64,000 bases of DNA from Pestalotiopsis fici W106-1 (Eukaryota; Ascomycota; Sordariomycetes; Amphisphaeriales; Sporocadaceae): contig NW_006917101.1 of NCBI RefSeq assembly GCF_000516985.1, forward strand, positions 1,914,834 through 1,978,833, written 5' to 3'. Every line of letters begins with the position of its first letter. Position 1 is the first letter of the stretch. Shown in pieces: positions 12,123 through 25,079 of this stretch. Under the pieces are notes generated by a model that was not told the DNA's origin, made no database searches, and saw only the letters and a list, made by a program, of their open reading frames with translations. Made by a program: the position numbers and the translations under genes.

Positions 12123-12767
12123 CTAGCTCAACTCTTCCCGCCTGACTCTAGAGAACGTCGATCCTCCCTTGGGCCAGAACTCTCTGGACTGGAAAAAGGC
12201 CACCATGCTAGGTAGTCCAAGCATTTCTATCTGTTCGTGGACCAAAATGGCGGGAAATCTTCTAATAGCTTCAATATGGCTGCGCGTGACTCCTCTGACC
12301 AGATGCCCAGTTCGGGCTGAGGTCGTCGTGCAGTAGTCCGGGGCATTGCTCGGGCAGCGGCTGTAAACTGCCAATAGAGAGTCTATTGTATTCATTGTAT
12401 CAGCTGCTGCACAAGAAACGGGAGGGCTTTGACTGGACGATATACTGACCATTCCATCAGGCATAAAGGCCAGTATGGTGTTTCTTCCGAATACGCCGCC
12501 GTCCAGGGCTCTTAGCGCGGCAGTCGTCTGGGTCGTGTGCTCAAAATGCAACCAGAACCAGGAGGTGTGCTGGTGGTTGTTGGCGTCTGCATGGGGCCAG
12601 ATAAACTTGCATTGCATGACACCATTTCCCCTCAGGTATCCCTCGATTTCGGCTCGACTCGATATTGGAGGGAAGCCCGAAACGTGGATAAGTCGGCCGA
12701 TGGAGAGCTCCATCAGCATCCGGGCCTTCCAGTCGTCAACGTCCTCGAAGACGACGTGAGTGTGCAT
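12123..12767 (-). CDS. Hypothetical protein with possible RNA-recognition motif
   Basis: A single exon of 214 residues starting at ATG 12767 (MHTHVVFEDVDDW). Residues about 25-105 have an RRM-like order: strand GRLIHVSGFPP, helix SRAEIEGYLRG, strand MQCKFIWP, strand SWFWLHFEHT, helix TAALRALDG, strand NTILAF. The GFPP start resembles the Nup35-type RRM, but the RNP signatures are weak. The remainder has no recognised motif. An upstream coding exon cannot be excluded. Coding status rests on length and the RRM-like order only. Confidence 0.45.
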   Translation of the reverse strand: MHTHVVFEDVDDWKARMLMELSIGRLIHVSGFPPISSRAEIEGYLRGNGVMQCKFIWPHADANNHQHTSWFWLHFEHTTQTTAALRALDGGVFGRNTILAFMPDGMVSISSSQSPPVSCAAADTMNTIDSLLAVYSRCPSNAPDYCTTTSARTGHLVRGVTRSHIEAIRRFPAILVHEQIEMLGLPSMVAFFQSREFWPKGGSTFSRVRREELS

Positions 12768-14476
12768 GACTGGATGGATGTTTAGTACTGCGCTTCCAAG
12801 AATGAGGCCTGAGTGTTTGAGGGCGATAATGGATTATGCGCGACTTGTGATGGAGATACACACTGGCCGCGGCATATGGGATCGATCATCGATCCGACAA
12901 GGTTGTCGCTCTGTGAAAAGGAGACGCTCGGCGTCTGGTTGATGTCTGCAAAGTCGAGAGTGCAAAAGTCAGTGATGCCTAAATAACAGCAAACAGCCCA
13001 AAAAAGAGTTTTCACAAAAGTGACGCGCCAAACAGCTCGCGTCTAAATTTCTCGCGTTGCGGGTAGCATTGACAACGCGATAATGGGAAATTCCTCCCTG
13101 TCTTGTTCACATTTGCACATGGCTTGATGGTTTGACCACTGCCAATAATGCGCAAGACTGATAAAAGTCCCCCACGGTTTTCACGCAGAGAATGGTTCAG
13201 TAGTTCCTAGGAAACGATCAGAAAGAAAAGAAGAAGAGAAGCAAATGATACGCCTTTGATCGCATGACTGCCTCTGGATCAGCCATGCGTTCATCACATT
13301 TAAGTCATGATCAGCAAAGCCTTTTGCACTGAATGGACCATTGCGGCCAAAGCAGATGCTCGGCCATCTAGAATTTATAGACTCCTAGATTGCCCTCGAA
13401 AGCACTCGTGAATACATTTGGCTCTGTTTCGCCAGAAGGTGACCTTCATGCATCCAAAAGGTCTCGCGCGTTATCGTGTCATAATTCTAGGGGCTTACTT
13501 ATTGACCTTCTTGCTCTTGAGTAGTGGAATATCATGCGGATGACGTCCACGTATTCAGCGTCAGCCATTGCCATGTACATATCCATGATACACAATAAGA
13601 CTTCGTGAATATCAATTATCTTTTTCTTCTTCCTCTTACATCGCAGCTAATTTTATACAGCCAACTTGTCATAGCATCAAGGAAACAAAGTATGATGGAA
13701 AGAAAATTAAATGAGCACAACTCCTACGTGGTAGAGACAGAAGACTCTATTTAAATAAACTCCAGCAATCAAATTCATGTATTTGACTCATGTGTTTCTC
13801 ACGAACAAACTTGATGACACCATGATTGCCGTGTTTTCAAGAATTTATTCATATATTGAGTCTACCGGGCTATGGTGGTATGGGTCGTATGCAAACAAGA
13901 TAGGATTGCAGTTGGGCCGGAGCCTTATGCTGCTCGCAAGGCTTCCGCCATTTCACTGCAATTCTAGTCTTATGCAACAGCGCAGCATCGCAGAGACAGA
14001 GCTGTGCGCTCGTAGTCACCGATATGTCGTGGAGCTTGTACAGCCCGCTAGGAGCCCTTACCCTGCCCGTTGGCGGTATAATATCCATTTGGCCGTAGGT
14101 GGCCTTGATAGACACTTGTACGCGCGACATGATTTCTCTTGCTCACTTGAGATATATTGTACGACAGCCTGCGGTGTTCTGCAACCACAGCATTACGTGA
14201 ATATCCATGCCAGAATGTTGAATTGTGTTTCGCCCAGCTGAACGTGCATCTCAAAAGCCAATCAGACACGCGGAGTGTGTGAGTACCCCGCCCCAGGTCG
14301 CTCTGCTGTCTATTGTCGCACAAGGTAAATGGTTATTATTACCTGTGCTGACCCCCCGCTTTATCGGGAGGATCGCGCGAGTTCACCAACCTAAAGTTGA
14401 CGGAGCAAGATATCGATGTTGCCGTCGTCTAGTCGCATCGCTATACCATAATTTTGGTGTCAGTATCCGCGCCGCC
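12768..14476. other. Intergenic region of about 1.7 kb, nothing recognised
   Basis: Low-complexity AT-rich patches occur near 13600-13770. Short frames are present on both strands without motifs or usable introns. The right end carries the promoter of the broken NLR-like gene. Confidence 0.45.
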
Positions 14477-14734
14477 ATGCTTCACGTACAACTTACGGTG
14501 GTAACCGCAGCTTTGGCGCTCGTGGTTACCATTCTGTTCTTCTTTCTCTTCCACCGCGGTCAAATACCACAATCGTCGCACAGTTCACAAGCCGATCGCT
14601 CAACTACAAGGCATTCGATGCGTCGTGAGCTTGGGCTCGTTCAAATTTATCCCAAACAAGGCGAAGAGACTGAGACCGACGTCGACATCATTGCAATCCA
14701 TGGCCTGGATACAAGATCGCCGGATACATGGACA

Positions 14735-14737
14735 TAG
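14735..14737 (+). other. Premature TAG in the NLR-like hydrolase domain
   Basis: The frame reads DTWT, then TAG, then KSGHGDSGVNWLSDNGMLPS, staying in the same phase on both sides. A single TGG-to-TAG change explains it. That is a G-to-A transition, equivalent to CpA to TpA on the other strand, which is the RIP-type change. No pair of splice sites removes the codon without removing conserved sequence. Confidence 0.75.
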
Positions 14738-17700
14738 AAGTCGGGACACGGGGACTCTGGCGTCAACTGGCTCTCTGACAATGGCATGCTGCCAAGTAAA
14801 GTTGGGCCTGCTCGCATTTTCACGTGCGATTGGCCTTCTGATCTTTTCGAGGATTCGAATTTCGTGCAAAAGACTTTCGACGAGTTCGCTCGACTCCTAC
14901 AGGCACGTATTGAGGCGCTACCCCCGGCGCTGAATCAGGCTCAGCACCATCAACGTCCAATCCTCTTCATTGCCTCATGTCTTGGTGGCATTATTCTCAT
15001 GAAGGCGCTCGTGCTGGCCTCCCCTGAGTACATCAAGAAAGCAGTACACGGCATCGTCTTCCTTGCCACGCCTTTTAGTGGCACGTCATTTCGCGATGTG
15101 GCCGAGTGGGCAGAGCCAGGGCTTCGAATGTGGGCCTTTGTTCGAGCCGAGCAAGTCTCCAACTTACTTCGAGAGACCAAAATGAACTCCGACTTAATAA
15201 AGCTTCGCCACGACTTCACTGCACTTTGCCGAGAGCACATGAATCCCGACTGCATGACTGCTTTCTACGAGAAGGGCAAATCAAGTCTGCCGCGTAAACT
15301 CTTCCCCTGGTTGCCCGCCTTCTTGGCCAAAGAGAAACCGGTATGAATAAGTAACAGTCGAGCGATTTACGAAGAAAGCCTATTAACGATTTTTTAGTTG
15401 GTGGGAGAAGAGTCTGCGAGCCTCGATATCGTGATGGACCGCCTCTCACTGAACCGCTCACACTTACTAATGAACAAATTTTCTGGTCCATTTGATCAGG
15501 ATTATGTTCTTGTAATTGGACGCGTGAGAAAAATTCTCGGAAAAATTCGGGAGGGAAGAACGCTTTACATGGCAGATAAATGGATCAGCAATCATTGTTA
15601 CACGACTGACAAACTTGCCATTCAGCGAATAGCACACACAGACGAACCCTTGGCAATGGAGAATTGCTTCATCAACCTAGTCATTGTCGAGACCCCTGGC
15701 GAATCACTCAAAATGGAGGAAGACAGAAAGTCATCTGCGCAATTTTCAATTCACGATCGACTTAAAATCCGAGAGCCGGACGAGGAAATGCAAGTCGATA
15801 TTCGAAAGCTCTTCGACCCGCGCAAAGGGAAGAAATCAGAAACAACCAAACCTCGGAGGATTCTAATTCGTGGACACGCCGGTGTCGGAAAGTCTACCTT
15901 GTGCAAGAAGCTTATCCATAACTTCAAGGAACTTGGTATCTGGCGCGATATTTTCGCCCGTGTGCTTTGGGTACCTCTACGGAATCTCAAGAGACAAGAC
16001 CATGAAAAGAAGAGCCTTCGAGATGTATTGCGACAAGAGTTCTTTCTGGGTTCCCCTAAGTCTGAGGACCTATCCCGTGAACTTGAAATGGAGTTGGAAG
16101 CTGACGGAGGCGAAAAGACTCTATTCATACTTGATGGTTTGGATGAAGTATATGAAGGTTTGGAAACAGACAACTACATGTACGAGCTCCTCTATGACTT
16201 CTTGAGATGGCCGGCAGTCATTGTTACTTGCCGCCCCAACGTCTCGCTGGCGTCTCAAAGGAACCTCAGTTTCGATCTGGAGCTAGAGACAATCGGATTC
16301 TCCTCTGAGCAGGTGAACTCATATATGCAGAATGTACTCACCATTCCTGGAAAAGTCCGTGGAGAGAGTATACCCGATGTTCAGAAGATTGAGAGTCTCC
16401 AATCGCTCCTCCAACAACACCAGCTTCTCCAGGACCTGATTCGTATTCCCATTCAACTGGATGCGCTGTGTTACATCTGGGCCGATGGTGACAACAGTCT
16501 ACGTGATGGAACTGCACTAGGTACAATGACCAATATTTACCAAGCCATTGTGGAAAGACTGTGGAAAAAGGATATTCCAAAATTGCACTTTGAAGATGGC
16601 GAACGGCCAATTTCAAAAGTGGTTATGGAAAAGGCTTCCTTGAGAATGATTGAGCACGACGCACCTCGCAAGCAGTATCTCCTTGAGAGGTTTGCCTTTT
16701 CTGGATTCGTCGACAACGTTATCAACTTTGACCGAGAATATCAGAAAGCCATTCTTGAAGAGCACATGGACAAAAGCCAATCACTCCCGCCAAGTGAAGA
16801 GCCGTTATTATCGGCAAGCCAAACACTCCACCGTCTCTCTTTCTGGCGTGCCTCCAATCCGTCAGCTAAGCATCCCACATACCACTTTCTTCACTTGACA
16901 TTCCAAGAATATTTCGCAGCGCGATATTTCGTTCGACAATGGAAAGCAAAAGAGCCCCTGCGACTCGGCAAGAACAGTGGTTCGAAGCGGACAGAGAGTT
17001 TGACAACTTTCTTGATGGATCATAGATACGAGGCCCGTTATGACGTCTTCTGGCGTTTTGTCACCGGTCTCCTCAGTCTGGAAGGGAAGGAAATTTGCAA
17101 ATTCTTCAGCCTGGTTGAAAACAGCCCCCGCGACCTCCTCGGCCCTGTCCACGAACGACTCATTGTGCATTGCCTGAGCGAAGTTCCCCCAGATCAATTG
17201 TTCTTTTCTGAGAAGAGGAAAGAGCTAGAAATTCGTATCGTCGATTGGTTGATATTCGAAGACGAATTTGCAGGTCATACAAGACTCGCGAATGAGATAG
17301 AGGTTCCACTAGCATCTCTGAAAGCCGCGCTAGAGTTGGGTGGCACGGCAACGCGGATCTCTATTGTACTTGCACTGAGAAGCCGTCCTGCCTTACCAAT
17401 CGAGTTCATCCATCTCGCATGTTCCTGGCTCGAGGCGGATACCGACCGGAAACTCAAGCTACACATCCTGGACCTGCTAGAAAGGCAGAAAGGCCCTCCG
17501 GATGACCTGGTTTTTGAAGCTGTTGTGGCGCTATTTAGGGATAGAGAGGAACGTGTCCAAGATGAAGCCATCTCCACATTTGAATGCTGGTCATTACCTC
17601 AAAATCAAATCGTCAGTGCAATCATGCCATTTGTCAAGGATAAAAAAAGTCGCATTCGATGGCCCGCTGCTCGGATACTTGGAAAATATTCTCGGCTCGA

Positions 17701-18526
17701 CGATGAGATAATGGATGATCTCAAAGTGGAAATTGAAGACCAAGAGTCTGATATTCCAACAGAAGTAAGTTTGGACATTCTTGAAAGCCAGATACAATAC
17801 AATAGGGATGTTCTTGGCTTTATTGCTGCGCAACTCGAAGACAAGTACCTTCATTGGATCGCTACCAATATTCTTCAGGATCAGCCCGATCTGGATGAAG
17901 ACATCTTCCAAACGGTCATCAAGTTGCTTGAAAGTAGAGAAGAATTTGCCAGAAAGGCTGCCATCAAAGTGCTTGCCAGTTTGAATCGCCGAAAAGAAGA
18001 GGTAGAGGACATCGTCATGGCTCACCTTTTGAATCAAGATCCTGAAATACGGATAGGAGTCATCAAGGCACTCCGGGAGTGGCCAGAGCTCGACGTCAAA
18101 GTTCTCAACTTACTTACTGAGGCTCTTGAGGACAAGAATAGGGATGTGCGATTGGCATCAATCAAAAGTTTGGAACAACAACCTCATCTTAGTCACGATA
18201 TCCTTGATGTTGTCCAGGCACGGGCCCAGGATCAGACGGAAGACGACCAGGTTCGCGGCCTTGCAATTCATACACTGATGGAGCGAAAGACATCTGTCGA
18301 CGGCATAGATGAATTGGTGAAAACATGGCTTCGAGAAGAGAACTATTCCATCCAGCAGGAAATCATAGGAGCCCTAAGAACCTGGCCTCAGCCCAGCAAT
18401 GAGATTCTCGATACAGTCCTGGAGCGACTTAAGGAAGGTGACCACTATGCTCAAGAGAAAGCACTCGATGCAGTTCGGAATTGGCCCCAATTTAACGATA
18501 CCGCGCTCCATGCCATAGCCCGGCGG

Positions 18527-18530
18527 GTGG
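18527..18530 (+). repeat. Left target-site duplication GTGG
   Basis: GTGG directly precedes the left LTR and is repeated directly after the right LTR at 30362-30365. Removing the element with one copy rejoins the NLR-like frame exactly, as ARR-V-ESI. Confidence 0.85.
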
Positions 18531-18797
18531 TAAGATGGGGAACAAAAACCAAACCAAACCAACCCCACCTAAAACAGACAGCCGTAAGGCTGTGGCCTTT
18601 ATGTGGTTTTTAATTAAATAATATATAAAATTTTAAAATATATGGGAATAGTTTTAATTAAGAAAAACGATGGATTATTTTATATGCTAAACGCAACGAA
18701 AAATAAAGGCTTATAAGTCCTAAAGGGATTTATAAAGCTATTTTAAGCTAAGCCTTTATAGTTATTTTTAGTAGGCATTTTTAGCACTTTTATATTA
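18531..18797 (-). repeat. Left LTR (3' LTR of the element)
   Basis: 267 bp, aligned end to end with 30095-30361 without gaps. Differences are C/T or G/A. The outer part near the host (18531-18620) keeps more G and C than the inner part. The present ends are TA and TA; they were probably TG and CA before mutation. Confidence 0.9.
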
Positions 18798-18813
18798 AAT
18801 CTCCTTTAAGGCT
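18798..18813 (-). other. Polypurine tract of the retroelement
   Basis: On the minus strand this reads as a purine run, TTAAAGGAGATT, ending exactly at the LTR. That is where second-strand priming occurs in LTR elements. The matching position beside the right LTR is not purine-rich. Confidence 0.6.
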
Positions 18814-21800
18814 ATTTATTAAGCCTTTTAATAATAGTATTATAAATTAATAATAGCGGTATTATATTATTTTTTTTTTTATTTATATTAAATGCTACGA
18901 TTTGATTATTATTAGTTTTTTAAGCATTTTTTATTATTTATCGTTTAATATCGGTAATAAGCTATTTATTTATTTTTTTATTTATAACCGCTATATGCTT
19001 TTTAAATTCTTTTTATTTATTTTATCCTTATATATAATATAATAATAATCGATGCGTAATATTTTAATTAATATCTTTTTTTTATATATATAAAGTCGAT
19101 TAATACCTACCGTTAATATCTCGGAGGCGAAGAAAAAGGTATTTAAAAGGATAAAAATTAAATATTATAGTTAAAGTATCGATAACGATTTTTTCCTTTT
19201 TTTTTTAGTTTATATTTATAGCCGGTAAAACTATAAATTAGATAAAGGCAGGAGAAAAAGGCTCGGAGGTAAGGGATTTAACTTTAAGCCTAATCGAAAG
19301 AGCAAATAAAAAATAGCGAATAGAATTAGCCCTTTTTTTTTTAATAAATTTTTTTAAATATTTTTTTAGCTTTTTTTTAAATTAAAAGACGGTATTTTTA
19401 AAAAAGGAAGGTTTGCGGTCCTAAGCTTTAATTAGGTTAAAAATAGCTTAGTATCGGGGTTAAATATATTTGCGTATAATATCGTAAATAGGACCGGTAG
19501 TCGTATTATATAGATTATATATTATTTCCGAATAATTATAATATTTTAAGCGTATAAAATTTTAATTAATCCCTAAATATTAAATATATAAATTTATTTA
19601 TAGCCTTTTAATATTAGGCATAAAATATTAGTTTTTTTTTAATACGGATAACGGGTTATATAAAAATCGGGAAAATTAATTTATTATTTTTAGGTTATAA
19701 AATTAGGAATTAGGTTATCGAAGGATTTTAATTAAATTAACGCGGGTAGGATAAAAGCCGGATTTAATAGATTTAAATTTTTTTTATTATTTCCGAATTC
19801 GGTTAAAAAGGATTTTCGCTTTTCCTTTACGAAAGCTAAAACTATTATTATTAATAATATATAAACGTCGGTAATTAAGATTAATTAGCCCGCTAATTTA
19901 ATAGTTATTAATATTTTAATTAGTAGTTTTTTGTGTATATAATATATTACTAATTAAAAAAAGGTATTTTGCACTTATATTTTTAATATTTTATTAATAT
20001 TATATAGGTAGGCGATTTATTATAGTATTTTCGGGAAAATAAGCGATTATTTTAATTATAGGCTTTATTACGATTTTATTATATAAGTCCTAACGGTAAT
20101 ATATAAATAGCTTAAAAATAGTAGTTATTTTATCGTCGTTAGCCTATATATATTTACCTATTTTTTTAATTAATAATATTAGATTTTTAATAATAAATCC
20201 TTAATCGCGCTTAGGAATTTATTCCGGAGGCTTAGCATATTATTTAATTAATAAATTAATAGCCGTTATCGAATTATTTCCGTATTTAATAAAATTTATT
20301 ATATTCGAATAGGCGGGTATCGAATATATAAATAATTTAAAGCTATCGAATTTGCTAAATAGGCTATTTTCGCTTTAATTAATATAAAATAGGTAAATTA
20401 TTTTAAGCAGGTTATATAATTTTTTTTTATTTGCTTAATAAACCGCTAATGCTTAAACGAAATATAAAAAATCCGATTTAGGCAGTTATTTAAATTTTTT
20501 AGCTTTTAAATAATCGTTAGCTTTATATTTATTTATATTAGGTATTTAAGGTTTTAGCCGAAAAAAAAAATATAGTTAATAGGTCGTAAATTTACGGAGG
20601 TATTTAAAAAATAAAAAATGCTTAAAAAATAAATAAGTATTATAGCTAATAATCGCGGAATATATTAATTAAGCTTAAAATAATAAAAATAATATTAGCT
20701 TAGGTAAAAAAGGAAAGGGCGAAATTTGGAAATAAAGGTTAAAAAAAATAACAGGCAAAATAAAAAAAAAAAAAATTTTTTTATAATAAATAATTTATAA
20801 TATAATAATAAATCTAATTTATATATTTTTTGCCGTAGTTACTATAAATAAATTATAACCTATTTTTAGAAGGCACGCAAATTATTTATTTATAAATAAA
20901 GCTCGGGCCTTTTTTAATTGGTTATAAAATATTATATTTATATATGCTTTTTTTTTCCCTATTTATTACTATAATTATAATCCGAATAGTAAAATTAATA
21001 TTATTTTTTTATTTATTTAATTAAATTAATCTATTTTTTTTTCTTTATTTAAAATATTATTAAAAAATTCTAAAAAAAAAGGGAAAGGCAAAAAGCTTAT
21101 AAAACCACTTTTTTTTTTTGCGATTATATTATTTATTTTCGCATTTATTATATTAAAAAGCCTAATTAAGCCGATTTTATTAAGGGCTTCGAAGCTTTTG
21201 CTTTTTATTGCGACCGGAGCCGTATTAACGTTTTTGCTAATTATTTTAATATTAGTAATTTATTAAAACGTAACGGTTTATATCGAAATTCGGAGCTTTT
21301 TAAATTAAAAAAGCCTTTCGAAAACCGCAATTTTATATATAACGCTTAGCTATTTTTTAATCCTAATTCTATTTTATTTAGTCGCTTTTTATTTAAATAT
21401 CCCGAAAATCCCGAATATATTAGCCTTTATAATAATCTTTAAATATCGAATTATTTCTTGGCTAAATAGGGAAATCGCGGTCGTAATTTTAATTAATTTT
21501 TTTTAAATATTAAATAGTTACCCGCTCCTTTTTTTTATAATTTCTCGTATGCTTATTATCGAATTTATATATGCTTTTAGCCGAATTCGATCGTCGGTAG
21601 CTTTTATATTAATTTTTTAATTTAAAGTCTTTTTTATTACCGAATATATTATATTCGGAAAAAAACCTTTTAATATTCCTCGGTATTTTATTTCCTTTAA
21701 AAAGGTTATATCGCTATAAACTAACGAAGCCGAAAATAAAAACCTAAAGCGGGATCTAATAATTTATAAAATAAGTATTCCGGCATAAGCTTAATTATAA

Positions 21801-22890
21801 AAAGCAATATCCGGCTAATTTATTTAGGTATTTAAATACTTAATAATTTTAATTTATAAAAGTTTTGCTAAAAACCGCTATTTTTATTAGGAGATTATTA
21901 ATTAAAAATTTTAGATAATTATATATATAAATATTATTATAATAAAATTTTTAAATTATAGCAAATTTAAAAAGGATTATCGCGTATATTTATTATTCGC
22001 GGAAATTAATAACGGCTCGCTATACGGTCGTATTTTTTATTAAATTTTTTAAAGACTTATAAAAGTATTTAGTCTTTTTATATAAATATACGGAAAAGAA
22101 AATATAGTTTTTTGCTCCGTATATAAGACCCGTTTTCGATTAGCGGAATTTTAGCATAATCGTAAAAAAGCTTATGCAAAAATATATCCGTTTTTAGGTT
22201 ATTAATCCATATTAGGATTTTTAAAAAATTAGTATAGTAATTATATTATAAGTGTTATAGCATATAATTGCGAGTTTTAGCATAATTAATTTAGCGTTTT
22301 GCGTGCTTTATTTTTTTATTATAAAAAAAGCGATTTAAATAATTTAAATAATTTAGTATTAATTCGGTTTAAAGGAAAGCAATTCTAAAAGTTATAAAAG
22401 GCTATAAATAAAATATATGGAAAAAAGAATTAAATATAATATAAAAAGTTAAAAAAAAAAAGTTATAATAGGAATTATATATATTTAGTAATAATTAAAA
22501 CGATTATATAATAAAAAAAAAGGTTTCGCGTATTAATTTTAATTTATAATTTCGGTATTTTATTATATTAAAATAAAATAAAATTTTATAAATAAAAAAT
22601 ATAAATAAAATAATATAAAAAAAAATATAATAAAAGGTATTAAAAAAAATAATTTTATATTTAACCTAAATATTATTAGGTATTTAATTAAGGAATTTAA
22701 ACGTTAATATTTATATCCGATATATTATTAATAGCTTTCCCTTAATTTAATATTTTTTCCCTAATATATTATATTATTTATTTAGTTTATAATCGAATAA
22801 CCGGAATATTTTATAATAATAATTTAGCTTTATAGTTTGCCGCTATTTAAAGGAGATTTTTAGTTATAATTATTATTTAATAGTTTTATT
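18814..22890. other. Unassigned 4-kb segment of the retroelement
   Basis: This lies between the integrase remnant and the 3' LTR. It is extremely AT-rich. A plus-strand frame at about 21200-21900 has interruptions only of the TAA/TAG kind, including FYCDRSRINVF and KYPENPEYISLYNN, but its stop density is close to that expected by chance at this composition. It could be an extra, perhaps antisense, reading frame, an older nested insertion, or noncoding DNA. Confidence 0.4.
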
Positions 22891-23960
22891 TAAGGTTATC
22901 GGCTTTTTAAAATTTTTTTTTATTTTTATGGAATTTTTTTAATAATCGATTAGGAAAGGATCTTTTTAATTTCGTACCGTCGATTTTTTTTAGTATATAT
23001 AAAAATTTATTAAAGATAAATTTAATTAAATACGGCCCTTTTTAGTAATATTTGAGTTTTTATGCTTTTAATTTATCGATATATTTAAAAGAATTATATA
23101 TAGTAACTAAATTTCCGATATATAATAGCGTATTTTTTTGTAATAAAATGCGTTTTTTAGATATTAAATACGTAATTTGCTCCTAATAATCCCGGATGAC
23201 TTATTTAGTTTTAATTAAATCCGCTTTTAGTTTTATAAATATTTTAATATGGTTTTTTAATATTTTATTTTTTAATATATAAGGGTTTTATTTAAGGATT
23301 TTTTATATAGGTATAGCCGATTCGAAAGAAAGAATTAGATAATATCCGTATATAAAAAAAAAAGGGCGAATACCCGGTATAAGGTTATATCGAGATTTAA
23401 TTAATAAATATAGCGAATAAAAGAGTTTTATTTTAATTAATACTTAATTTTTTTATAATAATTAAAAGTATTTTAATAATCGGTATATAACTTATTTTAA
23501 TTAATTTTTAGCTTTAAAAAATATAAGGAGAATTTATACGCAAATTAATTATAAAATTATTAATAAGCTTAATTAATTCTTTTTTATTTTTTAACCCGCC
23601 GTTTATTTTTAATCGTAACGGCATTTTGTATTTTAGGATAATTTTCCAGATAATAAAATTTTTAATCGAAACCGAGTTAATTATATTTAAGGCTTCGGCT
23701 TTAGGATATTTATAAAAGGCGTTTTTAGCTTTTATAATAGCGGTTTTTTTATAATATAATTTTAAAAACTAAATATTTATAACTTATTTTATAAAAATAT
23801 TTAAGGGCTCGGAAAATTAAAAAGGGTTATATTTTTTTTTATCGTAAATTAGCAAGCTACGTAAGATTTAATTACGTTAGTAATATTATCGAATATTTTC
23901 GGCTAATAATATAATGCTAATACCGATTTATAAATAATATTACGTTTACGATATTTTTTT
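22890..23960 (-). pseudogene. Integrase remnant
   Basis: On the minus strand, about 23720-23540 reads FIIWKIILKYKMPLRL then NGG-(P/L)-NKKELI. This matches the integrase pattern of W-D-RYG-P then the catalytic DGG-ENK, with Asp turned to Asn by a G-to-A change. About 23010-22900 reads DGTKLKRSFPNRLLKKFH, the usual C-terminal tail of fungal gypsy integrases. Stops throughout make it dead. Confidence 0.65.
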
Positions 23961-24360
23961 TATTTATAGGTTTAGGTAATAATATATATTTATTTATTTT
24001 AATTATTAAGTATTCGTTTATAACTTTTAAGGCCGAAAGGTTTTTTTTAGAATATACCGTTTTAAAAAGTATATTTTAGCGCGGCTTTTTTAAATTTTAT
24101 ACGTTTTTTAAATCCTATTTATAAGGGTTCGCCTATAATAAAATATTTAATAATATTAAAATGGAATTAAAAATAAACGTCGTTATTAACGATCGTTTTT
24201 ATGCCGTTTTAATTATTATTTAAAATATTAAACGCAATTATTAAAGTATTTAGTTTTACGTTTAAGAATTCGTTTAAATCTCCTTCTTAAGCATCGTTAT
24301 TTTCGTCGGAAGGTTTAGGCGGCTTACGGGATAATATATTTGCAATAGTATAAGATTTTT

Positions 24361-24520
24361 TAGGTATATAGCGGATTTTAAAATCGAAATTATTAATTTA
24401 AGCTAACCATTTCGTAATTAATGCGCTAAATAAGTTATTTAAGCTATTATTAATTTGCGCGATTAGTATTTAAGCGTCGGTTTTAATTATAAACCGAATA
24501 CCGTATAAATAGTTTTTTAG
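24361..24520 (-). pseudogene. RNase H remnant
   Basis: The minus strand reads YGIRFIIKTDA, then LFSALITKWLA-INNFDFKIRYIPKK. This is the standard end of a gypsy RNase H domain (TDA, then W, then FDF-I-Y-PG-K), with RIP-type substitutions and stops. Confidence 0.7.
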
Positions 24521-25079
24521 TTTTTATAATGCTTTTAAAAAGGTATAACACTTTTTTTTTGTAATATTATAATTTAACTCCGCACCTTTTTAAATACCGC
24601 TTTTATATTAAATAGGTTTTTTCTTTTTATTTTTAATAATATAAAGCATAGCACCCTATTTAAAACTACTAGCATTAATTAAAAAAACGATAATAATACC
24701 GTTTTTTTATTTAAATTTAGCGAAAATTAAAATTTAAATAAAGGCATTTTTAAGCTAATTAATACTAGCTTTTTTTATATTTTTAAAAATAAAAATTACT
24801 TTTTTGCGTAAAAGTTTAGTTAGGGGTAGGTTAATAATAGCATAATTTATAATAAACGATTTAAAATATACCGTTAGGCCTAGGAAGCACCGGATATCTA
24901 AAATATTATCGAAATTTTTTTATTTTAGGATTTTAATTATTAAGGATTTTCCGGGTTTCCGTCCGTAAATATTATAAAAATATCCTATTACTATTATAAA
25001 AAATTAATACTATTGCGTTTTTACACCGCTAATAATAGCCCTAGCTAGCTTATAATTAATTAGTATTTTATTAATATTA

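Larger units (their letters stand above)
14477..18613 (+). pseudogene. Hydrolase-NACHT-HEAT NLR-like gene, 5' part, disrupted
   Basis: ATG at 14477 has a GCCGCC context. Exon 1 runs 14477-15340, with an intron at 15341-15397. Exon 2 runs from 15398 to the retroelement at 18530, and the frame then ends inside the LTR at 18613. Residues about 5-26 form a membrane anchor. A DUF676-like alpha/beta hydrolase follows, with DIIAIHGLDT and IASCLGG. NACHT carries GHAGVGKST about 447-456, LFILDGLDE about 529-538 and VIVTCRP, with HLTFQEYFAARYF after it. The C terminus is HEAT repeats. There are two lesions: TAG at codon 87 (14735-14737), where relatives have the second Trp of TWTW, and the insertion at codon 1332. 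About 3.1 kb of exon 2 has no other stop, so the decay is recent. The family is linked to fungal non-self recognition. Confidence 0.85.
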
